From NCBI RefSeq assembly GCF_006965545.2, contig NZ_CP041372.2, positions 3,905,554 to 3,969,553 of the forward strand: a stretch of DNA of 64,000 bases, in the 5' to 3' direction. The notes under the pieces are model-generated. The model saw nothing but the letters and a program-made list of their open reading frames with translations. It was not told the DNA's origin and made no database searches. How positions within the stretch are numbered: position 1 is the stretch's first letter; the number at the start of each line of letters is the position of its first letter. The stretch is from Paenalkalicoccus suaedae (GTDB lineage: Bacteria; Bacillota; Bacilli; Bacillales; Salisediminibacteriaceae). The translations under genes were made by a program, and so were the position numbers. Positions 1 to 8,315 of this stretch are shown piece by piece.

Positions 1-1140
1 CTCATGAGTCCAATCGACCTTCAGCGTATGATTATAATCCTTTCGCTTCTCATCGTAGATATAACCCGAGCTAACTACCCCTCTACCAATAATATATTTC
101 GTGCCTTTTTTGGCGAAAATAATGTCTCCTGGTTTCACTTTATTAGCAAACTGCCAAAGCCCATGTCCAATATTCATATAGTCTTGTTCGGGATCAAATT
201 TAGCCTGCAACGCTTTCTTAATTTCGTTTTTGCTATCATAGGCGGTTAAATCACCAAGCTCTTCCCAGCCAATCCCCATGATTCCATCTTGATAAAACTC
301 CTCCCATTTAAAAGAAGATCGACCCGGTGCGTAAAGCCAGTAATTCGGCCCCTCCGTCTTATCTTGTCCCTCATAACTCGCAGCCGTCTCATTCACTACA
401 GGAGTATCTATCCAAGCTCCATAGGATAGCTCTGGGAAGCTAGTCAACCCACCCAATCGTTGCTCAAAAGCCGATTTAAAACGGCGACAAATGGTTAAAT
501 ACGTTTCTCCATTCGGCAAATAAGAGGGGTTACAGTCATAAAAAACAAATTCCTTTATATCTGCTTGATTATTAAAGAACTCTCGGTTTTTTTGATCCAA
601 GCTCACATATGCAAAAGGGCGTATCCAAAATAACCCCATTGTAATATTAAATTTAATGCGATGCTGGCGAGTAACCTGATCAAACTGGCGGACAAAATCT
701 TCCGTTGACGCGCCAACCTTCTGATCTGCTAAATGAATAGCAGCCTCATAAAAGCTCCATAGATTACTAATGTCTGTCGGTTTTCGCTCCGACTGATTAC
801 CAAAGAACAATGGTGCCATGTTATGTAAAAGTGGCACTCCATTAAATGAAGATGGAACCTCTGACTGCAGCCGAAAAACTTCCTTCATTTTAGCTAGAAT
901 GGTAATTCTATTTTTATCTGTTATCCCTTTATTAAATGTTCCTAATACCGTAAAAGGGTCGACATCATCTAACGGTTTATCAATTCCTGTACTTTTATCC
1001 ATAAAAGGATTTGCGCGATTAAGGTCAGCAAAGGCCGTATGTAAGACACGCAACAATTCCGTACGATTATCCTTATAGTCTAGTAATTTCGTCGCAAGCT
1101 CTGAGTAAATAGTCGTCCAAGCATATGATTCGTTTAACAT
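1..1140 (-). CDS. McrB-like type IV restriction protein, N-terminal part (runs off window)
   Basis: An open frame on the minus strand starts with ATG at 1140 behind GGAGAGG and runs without a stop to the window edge, so only the first 380 residues are seen. The start MLNESYAWTTIYSELATKLL and the region near residues 310-370 (GIMGIGWEELGDL, then GDIIFAKKGTKYIIGRGVV) look like the N-terminal parts of McrB-type proteins: a helical domain, then an EVE/PUA-like module that in relatives reads modified bases. The GTP-binding AAA+ domain should follow beyond position 1. McrB acts with the nuclease McrC to cut DNA carrying modified cytosine. The family call rests on recalled sequence style; the ATPase motifs are not visible here. 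A defence role fits the neighbours. Confidence 0.65.
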   Translation of the reverse strand, partial: MLNESYAWTTIYSELATKLLDYKDNRTELLRVLHTAFADLNRANPFMDKSTGIDKPLDDVDPFTVLGTFNKGITDKNRITILAKMKEVFRLQSEVPSSFNGVPLLHNMAPLFFGNQSERKPTDISNLWSFYEAAIHLADQKVGASTEDFVRQFDQVTRQHRIKFNITMGLFWIRPFAYVSLDQKNREFFNNQADIKEFVFYDCNPSYLPNGETYLTICRRFKSAFEQRLGGLTSFPELSYGAWIDTPVVNETAASYEGQDKTEGPNYWLYAPGRSSFKWEEFYQDGIMGIGWEELGDLTAYDSKNEIKKALQAKFDPEQDYMNIGHGLWQFANKVKPGDIIFAKKGTKYIIGRGVVSSGYIYDEKRKDYNHTLKVDWTHE

Positions 1141-1183
1141 TGTATTCCTCTCCTATCGGGATATAGTCACGAGCACTATATCC

Positions 1184-1193
1184 ATTATAACAA
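1184..1193 (-). promoter_or_regulatory. Extended -10 promoter element for the McrB-like gene
   Basis: On the minus strand TGTTATAAT lies 44 bases upstream of the ATG at 1140. It is a perfect TATAAT preceded by the TG of an extended -10; no good -35 is seen, as is usual for such promoters. Confidence 0.5.
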
Positions 1194-1375
1194 GAGAAAA
1201 GTTAATTTCATGCTAAAACTGGAAAAAGTAGATGCTATACTATCTATTTATATGAATAGTTGATAAGGTAAAAAGTAATGGACTAATAATATTTAAACAT
1301 AGAGTAATTCTGTAATTAATCACTTGTAAACTGTCAATTTGATGATGAAGTTATTTATAATATCGAGGTGAATCA

Positions 1376-2542
1376 ATGAAATATGTAGACTTATTTTCTA
1401 CTAGAGAAATATCGATAGCTATATGGACTATAGTATTTTTGATTTATATTATCTATTTAGCTTTTAATAAACTTAATGTTAGAAAGGCTACTTATGAGCT
1501 TCTGAGCGCAATAATAAATAAACACCTTTTTGTCTTTATAATTATTACATTTAGTTACTCGATTTTATGGATATATTTAGTTTCTGGTCTATCTATTTGG
1601 GATTGGATTTATTTAAAGGATGTTTTGTTGTGGGTTTTACTTATTGGAATACCATTTTGTTTTAACGCAATCGTCAGTAAAGATAAAAATTATTTTTCTG
1701 ATACCATTAAAAATAGTCTTAAAATCGCTGTCTTAATAGAATTTATCGTGGGTACTTTTACTTTTAATCTATCTATAGAATTAATACTTGTTCCCTTAAG
1801 TACCTTATTATTTTTGCTATATTTCGTTAGTAAGCAAAATGTGACTTACAAACCAGCAGAAAAGTTGCTCTCATTCTTAATAAGTACAATAGGATTAATA
1901 GTGTTATTTTTAGCAGGAAGAAGTGCCATTCAAAGCTATTCAGAACTAAATTTTATAGAACTGCTTATAACTTTTAGTATACCTATAACTATGACTATTA
2001 TTTTCTTACCACTTTCCTATAGTTTTGCTTTGTACTCAAATTATGAATTGCTATTTAAACGTCTAGAGTTTTCATTGCCAGATAATAAGAAACGAAATAA
2101 AGCAATAAGACGAATCATACTAATGTGTAATTTTTCGTTGAAAAAAATTGAACTTTTTAGTAGAAATTACTTGAGTATGTTTTACACATCAATTAATGAA
2201 TCGCAAATCGACCAGATTTTTAAACACTTTAAATCTCAAACTAAAGGTAACAACATTATTACTGGAGCAATAACATCAGTATTATTCTTATTAAGTTCTA
2301 TCTTAATAAGTTATGGACACATCAATAGAACTGACCTAGACAATGATCCAATTATAATTGGCTACGCTCTTATGCTTATTGCGATTATTAGATTAACCAT
2401 TATAGTCAATAACAGTTTGCAAATTCATAATCACTTTATTTCTTTTCAGCTCTCAGTTTTTTATAAGTGGTTGTGGTTATTTGGTAGTATTTATTTGGTG
2501 CTGCAAATACTTAATTTATATTCTACTCACTTTAATTACTAA
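1376..2542 (+). CDS. Multipass membrane protein of unknown family
   Basis: The gene starts with ATG behind GAGGTGAATCA. The 388-residue product has about eight strongly hydrophobic segments, for example residues 15-30, 50-70, 82-97, 116-150 and 160-182, and again towards the C terminus after a charged loop around residues 230-300 (LPDNKKRNKAIRR and after). I do not recognise a family. It is AT-rich compared with the core genes, as are the other island genes. It lies 73 bp upstream of an HNH nuclease gene on the same strand, so the two may be co-transcribed; a membrane partner next to a nuclease is a common plan in phage-defence loci, but that role is inference. Confidence 0.7.
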   Translation: MKYVDLFSTREISIAIWTIVFLIYIIYLAFNKLNVRKATYELLSAIINKHLFVFIIITFSYSILWIYLVSGLSIWDWIYLKDVLLWVLLIGIPFCFNAIVSKDKNYFSDTIKNSLKIAVLIEFIVGTFTFNLSIELILVPLSTLLFLLYFVSKQNVTYKPAEKLLSFLISTIGLIVLFLAGRSAIQSYSELNFIELLITFSIPITMTIIFLPLSYSFALYSNYELLFKRLEFSLPDNKKRNKAIRRIILMCNFSLKKIELFSRNYLSMFYTSINESQIDQIFKHFKSQTKGNNIITGAITSVLFLLSSILISYGHINRTDLDNDPIIIGYALMLIAIIRLTIIVNNSLQIHNHFISFQLSVFYKWLWLFGSIYLVLQILNLYSTHFNY

Positions 2543-2615
2543 TCGAATCCGAATAGCAAAGATATTCGATTAAGCTACACTGGTAGTACCATGATATAAA
2601 CGGGGGAGGATCCGC

Positions 2616-3608
2616 ATGAGTCAAAAACTACAGATAGCTGAAGCAAATGCTGCTTATATCACAGAACAAGATGTGTGGAGTCACTTCAACTACATTTTTT
2701 CATCCAGATCTAAAAACTCAACAAGCTATAAATTTGTACTCATCAAATCACTTCTAGAGAATTTATATAATGTGAACAGTGAGCTTGAGCTGAATTATTA
2801 TCAAGTGTTTGAGAGCTTTACGAAGATCTACTGGAACTTGGTGATCCACCATAAACTGAACCAGATTAACATGACGGGTAAGAAAGCCGGCGTGCAATCA
2901 GAGCTGGAGGAATTCCAGACAGCGCATTCTATTGACGATTCGATTGTCTTCGATAAGCTACCTGCACAACAGCAACTTAGACTCATTAAACGAGTGATCA
3001 AACGATCGAAGATCAATGTCATGGGTGCTATTTATGGTGACACGAAAGGTCACATCTATTCCTTTGATAATAAAAAAGAGTACCTCAAGCTGACACCTAG
3101 CTTCTATAAATTTATGCAAAAATATCAAAAAGTCATTATGTATCTTGCAAACTACCAACTGGCTCTCTTTCTTGAAAAGTTCAATGAAAGTGGCAATACA
3201 GAGCAACTACTATTTAAAATCGAGAATGTATCCAAACGTTCTTCGTTAGATAGCTTTTATCATATATTGCTGTCCCTTTATCAAAACGAATGCTTCTACT
3301 GTGGGAAGCCAGTTCTTAATCGAACAGGCAATCACGTTGATCATTTCATTCCCTGGAGCTTTATCCAAACCGATCAGCTTTGGAATCTTGTCATTGCTTG
3401 TAGAAGGTGCAATACGTCTAAAAATGATAAGCTCGCCGACGATCACTTTTTGGAAAAACTGATCAACCGAAACACGAAACTGTTAGAAATTAACATTGTC
3501 TACGAACGAACGGACATGCAGCTTTATACACCTAATAAGCTAGATGATCTATATAGATATTCGGTGAGTAATGGGTATACGGAGATTTGGGTTCCGAGGG
3601 AAACTTGA
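2616..3608 (+). CDS. HNH endonuclease family protein
   Basis: The 330-residue protein starts with ATG behind GGGGGAGG. Its C-terminal third holds a zinc-type HNH fold: CFYCGKPVL near residue 227, then NHVDHFIPWS near 244 and CRRCNTSKND near 268. Two CxxC pairs would bind a structural zinc, and the HVDH motif supplies the catalytic His and metal ligand; the N-H-x-x-K-type end is seen as NTSKNDK. The N-terminal 200 residues are helical and unrecognised, perhaps a target or sensor domain. It follows a membrane-protein gene and its 3' terminator has been split by an insertion sequence. Single-strand or double-strand DNA cutting in defence is the usual job of such proteins. Confidence 0.8.
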   Translation: MSQKLQIAEANAAYITEQDVWSHFNYIFSSRSKNSTSYKFVLIKSLLENLYNVNSELELNYYQVFESFTKIYWNLVIHHKLNQINMTGKKAGVQSELEEFQTAHSIDDSIVFDKLPAQQQLRLIKRVIKRSKINVMGAIYGDTKGHIYSFDNKKEYLKLTPSFYKFMQKYQKVIMYLANYQLALFLEKFNESGNTEQLLFKIENVSKRSSLDSFYHILLSLYQNECFYCGKPVLNRTGNHVDHFIPWSFIQTDQLWNLVIACRRCNTSKNDKLADDHFLEKLINRNTKLLEINIVYERTDMQLYTPNKLDDLYRYSVSNGYTEIWVPRET

Positions 3609-3623
3609 GTTAGCAAAATCAAT

Positions 3624-3648
3624 AAAGAGCACCTTTGATTTAAAAAAG
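3624..3648 (+). terminator. Left half of a terminator split by the insertion sequence
   Basis: AAAGAGCACCTTT lies 15 bases after the HNH stop. Its exact partner AAAGGTGCTCTTT is completed only by joining 3648 to 5129, across the insertion element. Rejoined, the sequence gives a 13-bp stem with a short A/T loop and a T tract: a bidirectional terminator between the convergent HNH and caspase genes. Confidence 0.75.
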
Positions 3649-3673
3649 GGTACCGACCCCCGAAAGTTAGAGT
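3649..3673 (+). repeat. Left terminal inverted repeat of the insertion sequence
   Basis: It matches the complement of 5101-5125, with AAAGTTAGAGT identical at the inner end and scattered mismatches outward. A second, internal palindrome exists here because AAAGTTAGA at 3664 is followed by its complement TCTAACTTTCGGGGG at about 3680-3694, which could fold in RNA and shield orfA from read-in transcription. Confidence 0.8.
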
Positions 3674-3701
3674 AGATAATCTAACTTTCGGGGGTGTTTT
3701 T

Positions 3702-4265
3702 ATGGCCAAATATAGTGAAGAATTTAAAATGAAACTTGTTAGCGAATATTTGAATGGAAATCTCGGGTATAAATTATTAGCTAAAAAGTATAATATGCCC
3801 TCTCGAACTCCACTACAAAATTGGGTAAGATCCTATAAAACGCAAGGGGTTGAAGGATTAAAACGAAGAAGAACGAATGAGGCGTACTCTGTTCAATTTA
3901 AAGTGGATACGATACAATTTATGCTTGAGACAGGTGCTTCTTTTCAGGAAACTGCTGAACAATTTAGATTGAATAATCCTGCTTTAATTTACAGTTGGAT
4001 GAAAACATTTAATGAACAAGGATTAGGAGGCCTGAAACCAAGATCAAAGGAGCGACCTTCTATGTCTAAAAACAGTAATAAATCAAAGGGAAAAGAAGAG
4101 AAGAAGTTAACACGTGAAGACGAACTAGAACGCGAGAATGAACTGTTGCGGCTAGAAAATGCCTACCTAAAAAAGTTGAGAGCTTTTCGAGAGAATCCGA
4201 ATGCCTTCCACGAAAAGCACAAGCAACAGTGGCGTTCGAACTCAAAGAAGAAGGATACCGATTAA
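3702..4265 (+). CDS. IS150-like OrfA (helix-turn-helix DNA-binding subunit)
   Basis: The 187-residue protein begins MAKYSEEFKMKLVSEYLNG, the typical start of IS3/IS150 OrfA. Two helix-turn-helix repeats are visible, one near residues 5-50 and a second near 62-105 (AYSVQFKVDTIQFMLETG onward). A charged leucine-zipper-like segment follows at about 138-160 (REDELERENELLRLENAYL), which lets OrfA and the OrfAB fusion multimerise. The last 37 bases overlap orfB, whose frame is -1 relative to this one. OrfA normally binds the terminal repeats and moderates transposition. Confidence 0.9.
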   Translation: MAKYSEEFKMKLVSEYLNGNLGYKLLAKKYNMPSRTPLQNWVRSYKTQGVEGLKRRRTNEAYSVQFKVDTIQFMLETGASFQETAEQFRLNNPALIYSWMKTFNEQGLGGLKPRSKERPSMSKNSNKSKGKEEKKLTREDELERENELLRLENAYLKKLRAFRENPNAFHEKHKQQWRSNSKKKDTD

Positions 4266-5095
4266 AAGATATTCTAGTTATTGTAGGTATTCCAGAATCA
4301 ACCTACCACTATCATGTGAAAAACTTTGGGAAAGAAGATCCGGATAGAGAACTAAAAGAAGTCATTACTGAGCTGTTTAAGGCGTTTCATGAACGTTATG
4401 GTTATAAACGCATTACCAAGGAATTAAAGAAATCAGCCTGGTGTATTAATCACAAAAAAGTGTATCGACTTATGAGGGAATTAGGGTTAAAATGCGTAAA
4501 GTTTATGAGGAAGTCTCGTAGATACAATTCTTATAAGGGTAAGGTTGGAAAGGTAGCGAAGAATCGACTGTCCCGCCGATTTAGCACGCCTATTCCTTTT
4601 CAGAAATTAGTAACCGACATTACAGAATTCAAATGTCTAGGAGAAGAGAAATTGTACTTAAATCCACTCCTTGATCTTTACAATGGGGAAATTATCGCGT
4701 TTGGTATCAAGAAACGTCCAACATTAGATCTTGTCATGGAACCTTTAAAAGAAACAATAGAAGTACTAGGAGCTCAGGCAACCTATCGTACGACTATCCA
4801 CTCCGATCAAGGCTGGCATTATCAGCACAACCAATGGGTGAGGACATTAAAAGAAAATAAAGTATTTCAAAGCATGTCACGTAAAGCAACCTGCGCAGAC
4901 AATGCTTCAATAGAGAATTTCTTTGGTATATTAAAACAAGAAATGTATTATGGAGAAAAATTAGTGAGCTACGAAGAATTAAAAAGGCAGATTGAAGAAT
5001 ATATTTACTGGTACAACCATATACGATCAAAAGAAAAATTGGCTGGTTTTAGTCCAGTCGAATACCGAACACAAACCAGCCAATTAGCTGCATAA
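4229..5095 (+). CDS. IS150-like OrfB (DDE transposase catalytic domain)
   Basis: The 288-residue frame opens with GTG inside the end of orfA and is probably expressed mainly as an OrfAB fusion by -1 frameshifting; no classic A6G slippery run is obvious in the overlap, only CAAAGAAGAAGG. It carries the HTH_21 region (ELFKAFHERYGYKRITKEL, about 46-64) and the rve integrase core: first Asp in KLVTDITEF (about 130), second in TIHSDQGWHY (about 193), and Glu in NASIENFFGILK (about 229), giving the D,D(35)E pattern. It catalyses strand cleavage and transfer of the element. Confidence 0.9.
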   Translation: MAFELKEEGYRLKDILVIVGIPESTYHYHVKNFGKEDPDRELKEVITELFKAFHERYGYKRITKELKKSAWCINHKKVYRLMRELGLKCVKFMRKSRRYNSYKGKVGKVAKNRLSRRFSTPIPFQKLVTDITEFKCLGEEKLYLNPLLDLYNGEIIAFGIKKRPTLDLVMEPLKETIEVLGAQATYRTTIHSDQGWHYQHNQWVRTLKENKVFQSMSRKATCADNASIENFFGILKQEMYYGEKLVSYEELKRQIEEYIYWYNHIRSKEKLAGFSPVEYRTQTSQLAA

Positions 5096-5100
5096 TAAAA

Positions 5101-5125
5101 ACTCTAACTTTTAGGGGTAGCCACC
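5101..5125 (+). repeat. Right terminal inverted repeat of the insertion sequence
   Basis: ACTCTAACTTTTAGGGGTAG followed by CCACC mirrors the left end. It begins eight bases after the orfB stop codon. Confidence 0.8.
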
Positions 5126-5208
5126 AAGGTGCTCTTTTTAATATAGCTAAGTAGTCGATTATTTATGATAAGGCTCTCCGTGATGTATCTAAATGAGGTT
5201 TTTCATCT

Positions 5209-6738
5209 TCATTGTTCTAGTTCTTTTAGATTCTTTAAGTCTTCATAATACCTTAAAACTGTACTTTGCATTACTAATTTTCTATTAGAAGAGTCCCTAT
5301 TGTTACGAAATTTCTCATTATAAAAGAGGGTGAAATCATGTATTGTACTGAATAAGGATATGTTAGCTTGTACCCAACCTGACACTGTCTCATCAGAAAA
5401 AGGTAAGTCATTTGATTCAAAAAATAATCTATCTAACACTGACGAGTAAGGTGTTACTCTAGCAAATAACTCATCTTCAGAAATGGTCTTATTTTGATAC
5501 TCATTAAATAATGAAATTATAGCTTCAGCATAGGTTATCATTTGATACCTGATTTCTTTAACTTTATATCGTACTTCATCGTTATCCCTGGTATTATCAG
5601 AAATAAAATTACTTATTATCTTATATTGCGGATAAAACTCAATATGAACATCATTTATTAACAGTTTATTAGCACCTTCCAAACTACACCAAGAAGCCTT
5701 ATCTTGATTATCGTTTACCCAAGTAGTTTTACAATAATAATTGCCTTGTGAAATGTCCGTATTATTAAAAGCAAAATAAATCCAAATTATATCTGATGGA
5801 TAGCCTTTATATCTTTCTTCTTGTATTTTATTATTATATACATCACTAAACAGTAATTTTTTTTGAATTTTTGTTGAGACATTCGCGATTTCTGTATCCG
5901 AAAATGGTTTTTTTAGAAGTATTTTTGCCGAGTATCTTTTTTTAGGACCGTGATGGACAGGTTCCAGACTCTTTATTATGTAATCTTCGTTTTCAAAGTA
6001 AATATTAACTTTTTCATAAGGAATATACTCTGAAATTTTAAAATGAATTGTACCTCCTATGTTAGCTCTATAAATAGCGTGCTGAGGAGTAGCTGGATTA
6101 TTTAAAGTATGAATCTCAAGTAACCTCTTTACCCACAACTGCAAATCATAAAGTGAAACCTCCCCTTTTTTTACTAGTGTTTTATTGGTCAATCCATCGC
6201 ATAAAACATTTGTAAATATACTTCCGTTACTCCCCCCATAAGAAGGTTCAATAGCGTTACTACCACTTAATACCGCATAACCCCTACCTTGGAAAGATTC
6301 TATTGACTCTTCTAAATTAGTATTTTTTGCACCATCAACTCTAAAGTTTCCTGAATAGCAGCAGTCTATAAACAATACTTTACTTTTAGCAAACGATTCA
6401 CTTATTTTATTAATTATGTCTTGAGTATTTAATAATCCATCACTAAAAACAATATTATGAATATCGCCAGAAGTCCCATGACCTGAAAAATAAAAAATAA
6501 ATATATCATCTTTCTGTAAATTAACAAGAAAAAGTTCAAGGGCATGTATAAAATCAACGGATGATACATGACCGTTATTTGTAATACCCATTTGAAAAAT
6601 ATCCTTCTCATCCAGATGAATCCCTTTTCTTAACGCTTTATTAACATTAATTAAGTCTGTTTGGCAAAATGGTAAGTTAGTTGCGCCGATACTTGAATAA
6701 TCACTAACTCCTATTAAGAATGCCTTTATTCTTCCCAA
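5209..6738 (-). CDS. Caspase-fold (peptidase C14) protein with unknown C-terminal domain
   Basis: The 509-residue protein opens with a p20-like caspase domain (about 1-230). The catalytic pair is intact: His87 in FYFSGHGTS and Cys127 in FIDCCYSGNF, the DCCxSG form typical of metacaspases and other bacterial caspase homologues. Residues 230-509 match nothing I know. The start is TTG at 6738, six bases behind AGGAGGG; no in-frame ATG is available nearby. The gene lies downstream of a reverse transcriptase on the same strand, but a terminator hairpin sits between them. Bacterial caspase-like proteases serve as abortive effectors in several defence systems; that role here is inference. Confidence 0.85.
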   Translation of the reverse strand: MGRIKAFLIGVSDYSSIGATNLPFCQTDLINVNKALRKGIHLDEKDIFQMGITNNGHVSSVDFIHALELFLVNLQKDDIFIFYFSGHGTSGDIHNIVFSDGLLNTQDIINKISESFAKSKVLFIDCCYSGNFRVDGAKNTNLEESIESFQGRGYAVLSGSNAIEPSYGGSNGSIFTNVLCDGLTNKTLVKKGEVSLYDLQLWVKRLLEIHTLNNPATPQHAIYRANIGGTIHFKISEYIPYEKVNIYFENEDYIIKSLEPVHHGPKKRYSAKILLKKPFSDTEIANVSTKIQKKLLFSDVYNNKIQEERYKGYPSDIIWIYFAFNNTDISQGNYYCKTTWVNDNQDKASWCSLEGANKLLINDVHIEFYPQYKIISNFISDNTRDNDEVRYKVKEIRYQMITYAEAIISLFNEYQNKTISEDELFARVTPYSSVLDRLFFESNDLPFSDETVSGWVQANISLFSTIHDFTLFYNEKFRNNRDSSNRKLVMQSTVLRYYEDLKNLKELEQ

Positions 6739-6787
6739 ATGAATCCCTCCTGCTTCGCTTACTTATTTCATCGAGATTGTAAAAAAT

Positions 6788-6834
6788 ATAAAAAGACAAG
6801 CCAAATTTTAATTAAAGAAAAATGGGGCTTGTCT
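6788..6834 (-). terminator. Rho-independent terminator after the reverse transcriptase gene
   Basis: On the minus strand AGACAAGCC pairs perfectly with GGCTTGTCT across an A/T-rich loop of about 23 bases, followed by TTTTTATATTTTTT. It lies right after the RT stop and before the caspase start, so the caspase gene either depends on read-through or has its own weak promoter in the remaining 50 bases. Confidence 0.75.
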
Positions 6835-6836
6835 CA

Positions 6837-8222
6837 TTATTCTGGTTGATCTAATCGTGATTGAATGTTTTTCCAGTGTTTCTTAACTTGTGTTTCCATA
6901 AGGTTTAGAGTTTTTGAATCTTCATCAAATATCTTCTGTGCCCTTTCAGCATAACTAAGAAAATTCCCATGCCCTTTCTTACTCTTACCCAGGTGAGAGT
7001 AATTCTTATATAACTCTCTCCTATAAGATTTACGACCAAACTCTTTTGATTTACGATTGCATATCCTTACTTTACGATATGTTCTTGTATAATACTTAAA
7101 AAGACTCTTTTCTCTAATTCGAACTTCTTTACCATTAAAACTAAACCCTAAATAGTCTAATTTCGTCTCATTAAATTCTAAATCTGTAATTAGATTGTCA
7201 GAATAGAAGTAATTGCCTGTTTTTTCGGGTTGTATTTTTAAATTTGGAATCTGTTTTTTAATATCATCCACAATTTTTTGATGCATTTGATAGTTATAGT
7301 CCTGGACTTCTCCTTCAATAGGAATAACTATAATTAAGTCATCACAATATCTTCTATATAGCCCCTTTTGTTTTCTTACATATTTTTCTATTTTTTTATC
7401 AAAATCTAGTAAATAAATATTAGAGCAAACTGAACTGATACCTGCACCTTGAGGAATTCCATAGCTTTTAGAATTCTTGTAAATATTTTTATGTTTAAAG
7501 GCTCTGAATTCCTCTTCTGTGAAATATTTATAATTATTTTTAATTTCACTTTCAGTGTATTTAGTTTTTAACTCTTCTTCTATAGTATCTTTAATAAAGT
7601 AACTAAATCTTGTTATATTCTTGAAGACGTTATAATAATCGTCAGGTAATGTATCCTTGTTTAGAACATATCGGATTTTCTCTTTAAGATACCTATGGTC
7701 AAGTGTATCAAAAAAATTAGTAAAGTCAGCAACAAAAATATATGCACTTTTCTGCACTTTTATAAAATCAATAACTTCTTTAGCGAAGTTAATATTGCTT
7801 TTTCCAGAAAAATTATTTCTATATGCTGTAGCAACTTCATTAATACCTAGTTTATCTACAACAGAATTATAGTGGTTATTTAGCTTGTCTCCATAGTACT
7901 TATATATAAAGCTATCAATGTGAGAGGCATAAAAAATTTTACGCACTTTTTCTTTTGGTTGTTTTTCTTTCCTGTTATACTTTTGAAATTTAATTTCAAA
8001 ATGCATAAACGGATAAAATCCATGTTCAGCAACCCAACGAGGATTTTGGATTTTACCCTTAACTTTTTCAATTGATTTTTTATTATCAAGGTGCTTATAA
8101 CCCTTTACACGATACTTATTTTTATTCATATTTGGCAGAGCTAGCAAGGGTATGTAATCGTAGCCTATTACTCTATTAAAGAACCCCCTGCAAGCATACT
8201 CTCCTTTCAAATTATAGACCAT
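6837..8222 (-). CDS. Group UG/Abi-like defence reverse transcriptase
   Basis: The 461-residue protein has a complete RT palm: motif A with Asp166 in FVADFTNFFDTLDH, a motif B-like GIPQGAGISSVCSN near 256-268, and the active site YCDD at 292-295 within RRYCDDLIIVI. It has no maturase or endonuclease domain like group II intron RTs and lacks the YADD/VTG hallmarks of retrons. An N-terminal region of about 90 residues and a basic C-terminal tail (YRKVRICNRKSKEFGRKSYR near 390) flank the palm, the latter a likely RNA-binding part. YCDD and the absence of other domains recall DRT2-type defence RTs, but subgroup assignment needs a tree. The start is ATG at 8222 with only a weak Shine-Dalgarno, downstream of a 388-bp non-coding leader. 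Confidence 0.85.
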   Translation of the reverse strand: MVYNLKGEYACRGFFNRVIGYDYIPLLALPNMNKNKYRVKGYKHLDNKKSIEKVKGKIQNPRWVAEHGFYPFMHFEIKFQKYNRKEKQPKEKVRKIFYASHIDSFIYKYYGDKLNNHYNSVVDKLGINEVATAYRNNFSGKSNINFAKEVIDFIKVQKSAYIFVADFTNFFDTLDHRYLKEKIRYVLNKDTLPDDYYNVFKNITRFSYFIKDTIEEELKTKYTESEIKNNYKYFTEEEFRAFKHKNIYKNSKSYGIPQGAGISSVCSNIYLLDFDKKIEKYVRKQKGLYRRYCDDLIIVIPIEGEVQDYNYQMHQKIVDDIKKQIPNLKIQPEKTGNYFYSDNLITDLEFNETKLDYLGFSFNGKEVRIREKSLFKYYTRTYRKVRICNRKSKEFGRKSYRRELYKNYSHLGKSKKGHGNFLSYAERAQKIFDEDSKTLNLMETQVKKHWKNIQSRLDQPE

Positions 8223-8301
8223 CGCTAACCTATAAAGAGGCTACTAAATGCACTAATAGCTTATACTATAATTAGTATATTGAATTGGTTGATTATGACG
8301 C

Positions 8302-8315
8302 TTGGAGGTATCCAA
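8302..8315 (+). promoter_or_regulatory. Shine-Dalgarno-sequestering hairpin of the toxin-like peptide
   Basis: TTGGA-GGTA-TCCAA is a perfect five-base-pair stem that buries the strong GGAGG ribosome site and ends directly before the ATG at 8316. Occluded ribosome sites of this sort are usual on type I toxin mRNAs. Confidence 0.5.

Larger units (their letters stand above)
3649..5125 (+). mobile_element. IS3-family (IS150-like) insertion sequence, 1,477 bp, complete
   Basis: The ends are imperfect inverted repeats of about 25 bp (left GGTACCGACCCCCGAAAGTT, right complement GGTGGCTACCCCTAAAAGTT, both then running into AGAGT). The 3-bp direct repeat AAG flanks the element at 3646-3648 and 5126-5128. 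Inside are two overlapping frames, orfA and orfB, offset by -1, the usual IS3 arrangement. No internal stop or deletion is seen, so the copy may be active. It has landed inside a terminator hairpin. The family call is from the OrfB DDE motifs; the exact ISfinder name cannot be given. Confidence 0.9.

Noticed and set aside
4..1078. Plus-strand ORFs of 81 and 86 codons at the left edge
   Set aside because: They lie opposite the 380-codon McrB-like frame, which has a promoter, ribosome site and family features.
6837..8222. Group II intron or retron assignment of the reverse transcriptase
   Set aside because: No maturase/HNH domain, no intron domain V-like hairpin downstream, and no YADD or VTG retron marks; YCDD with bare RT fits the UG/Abi type better.
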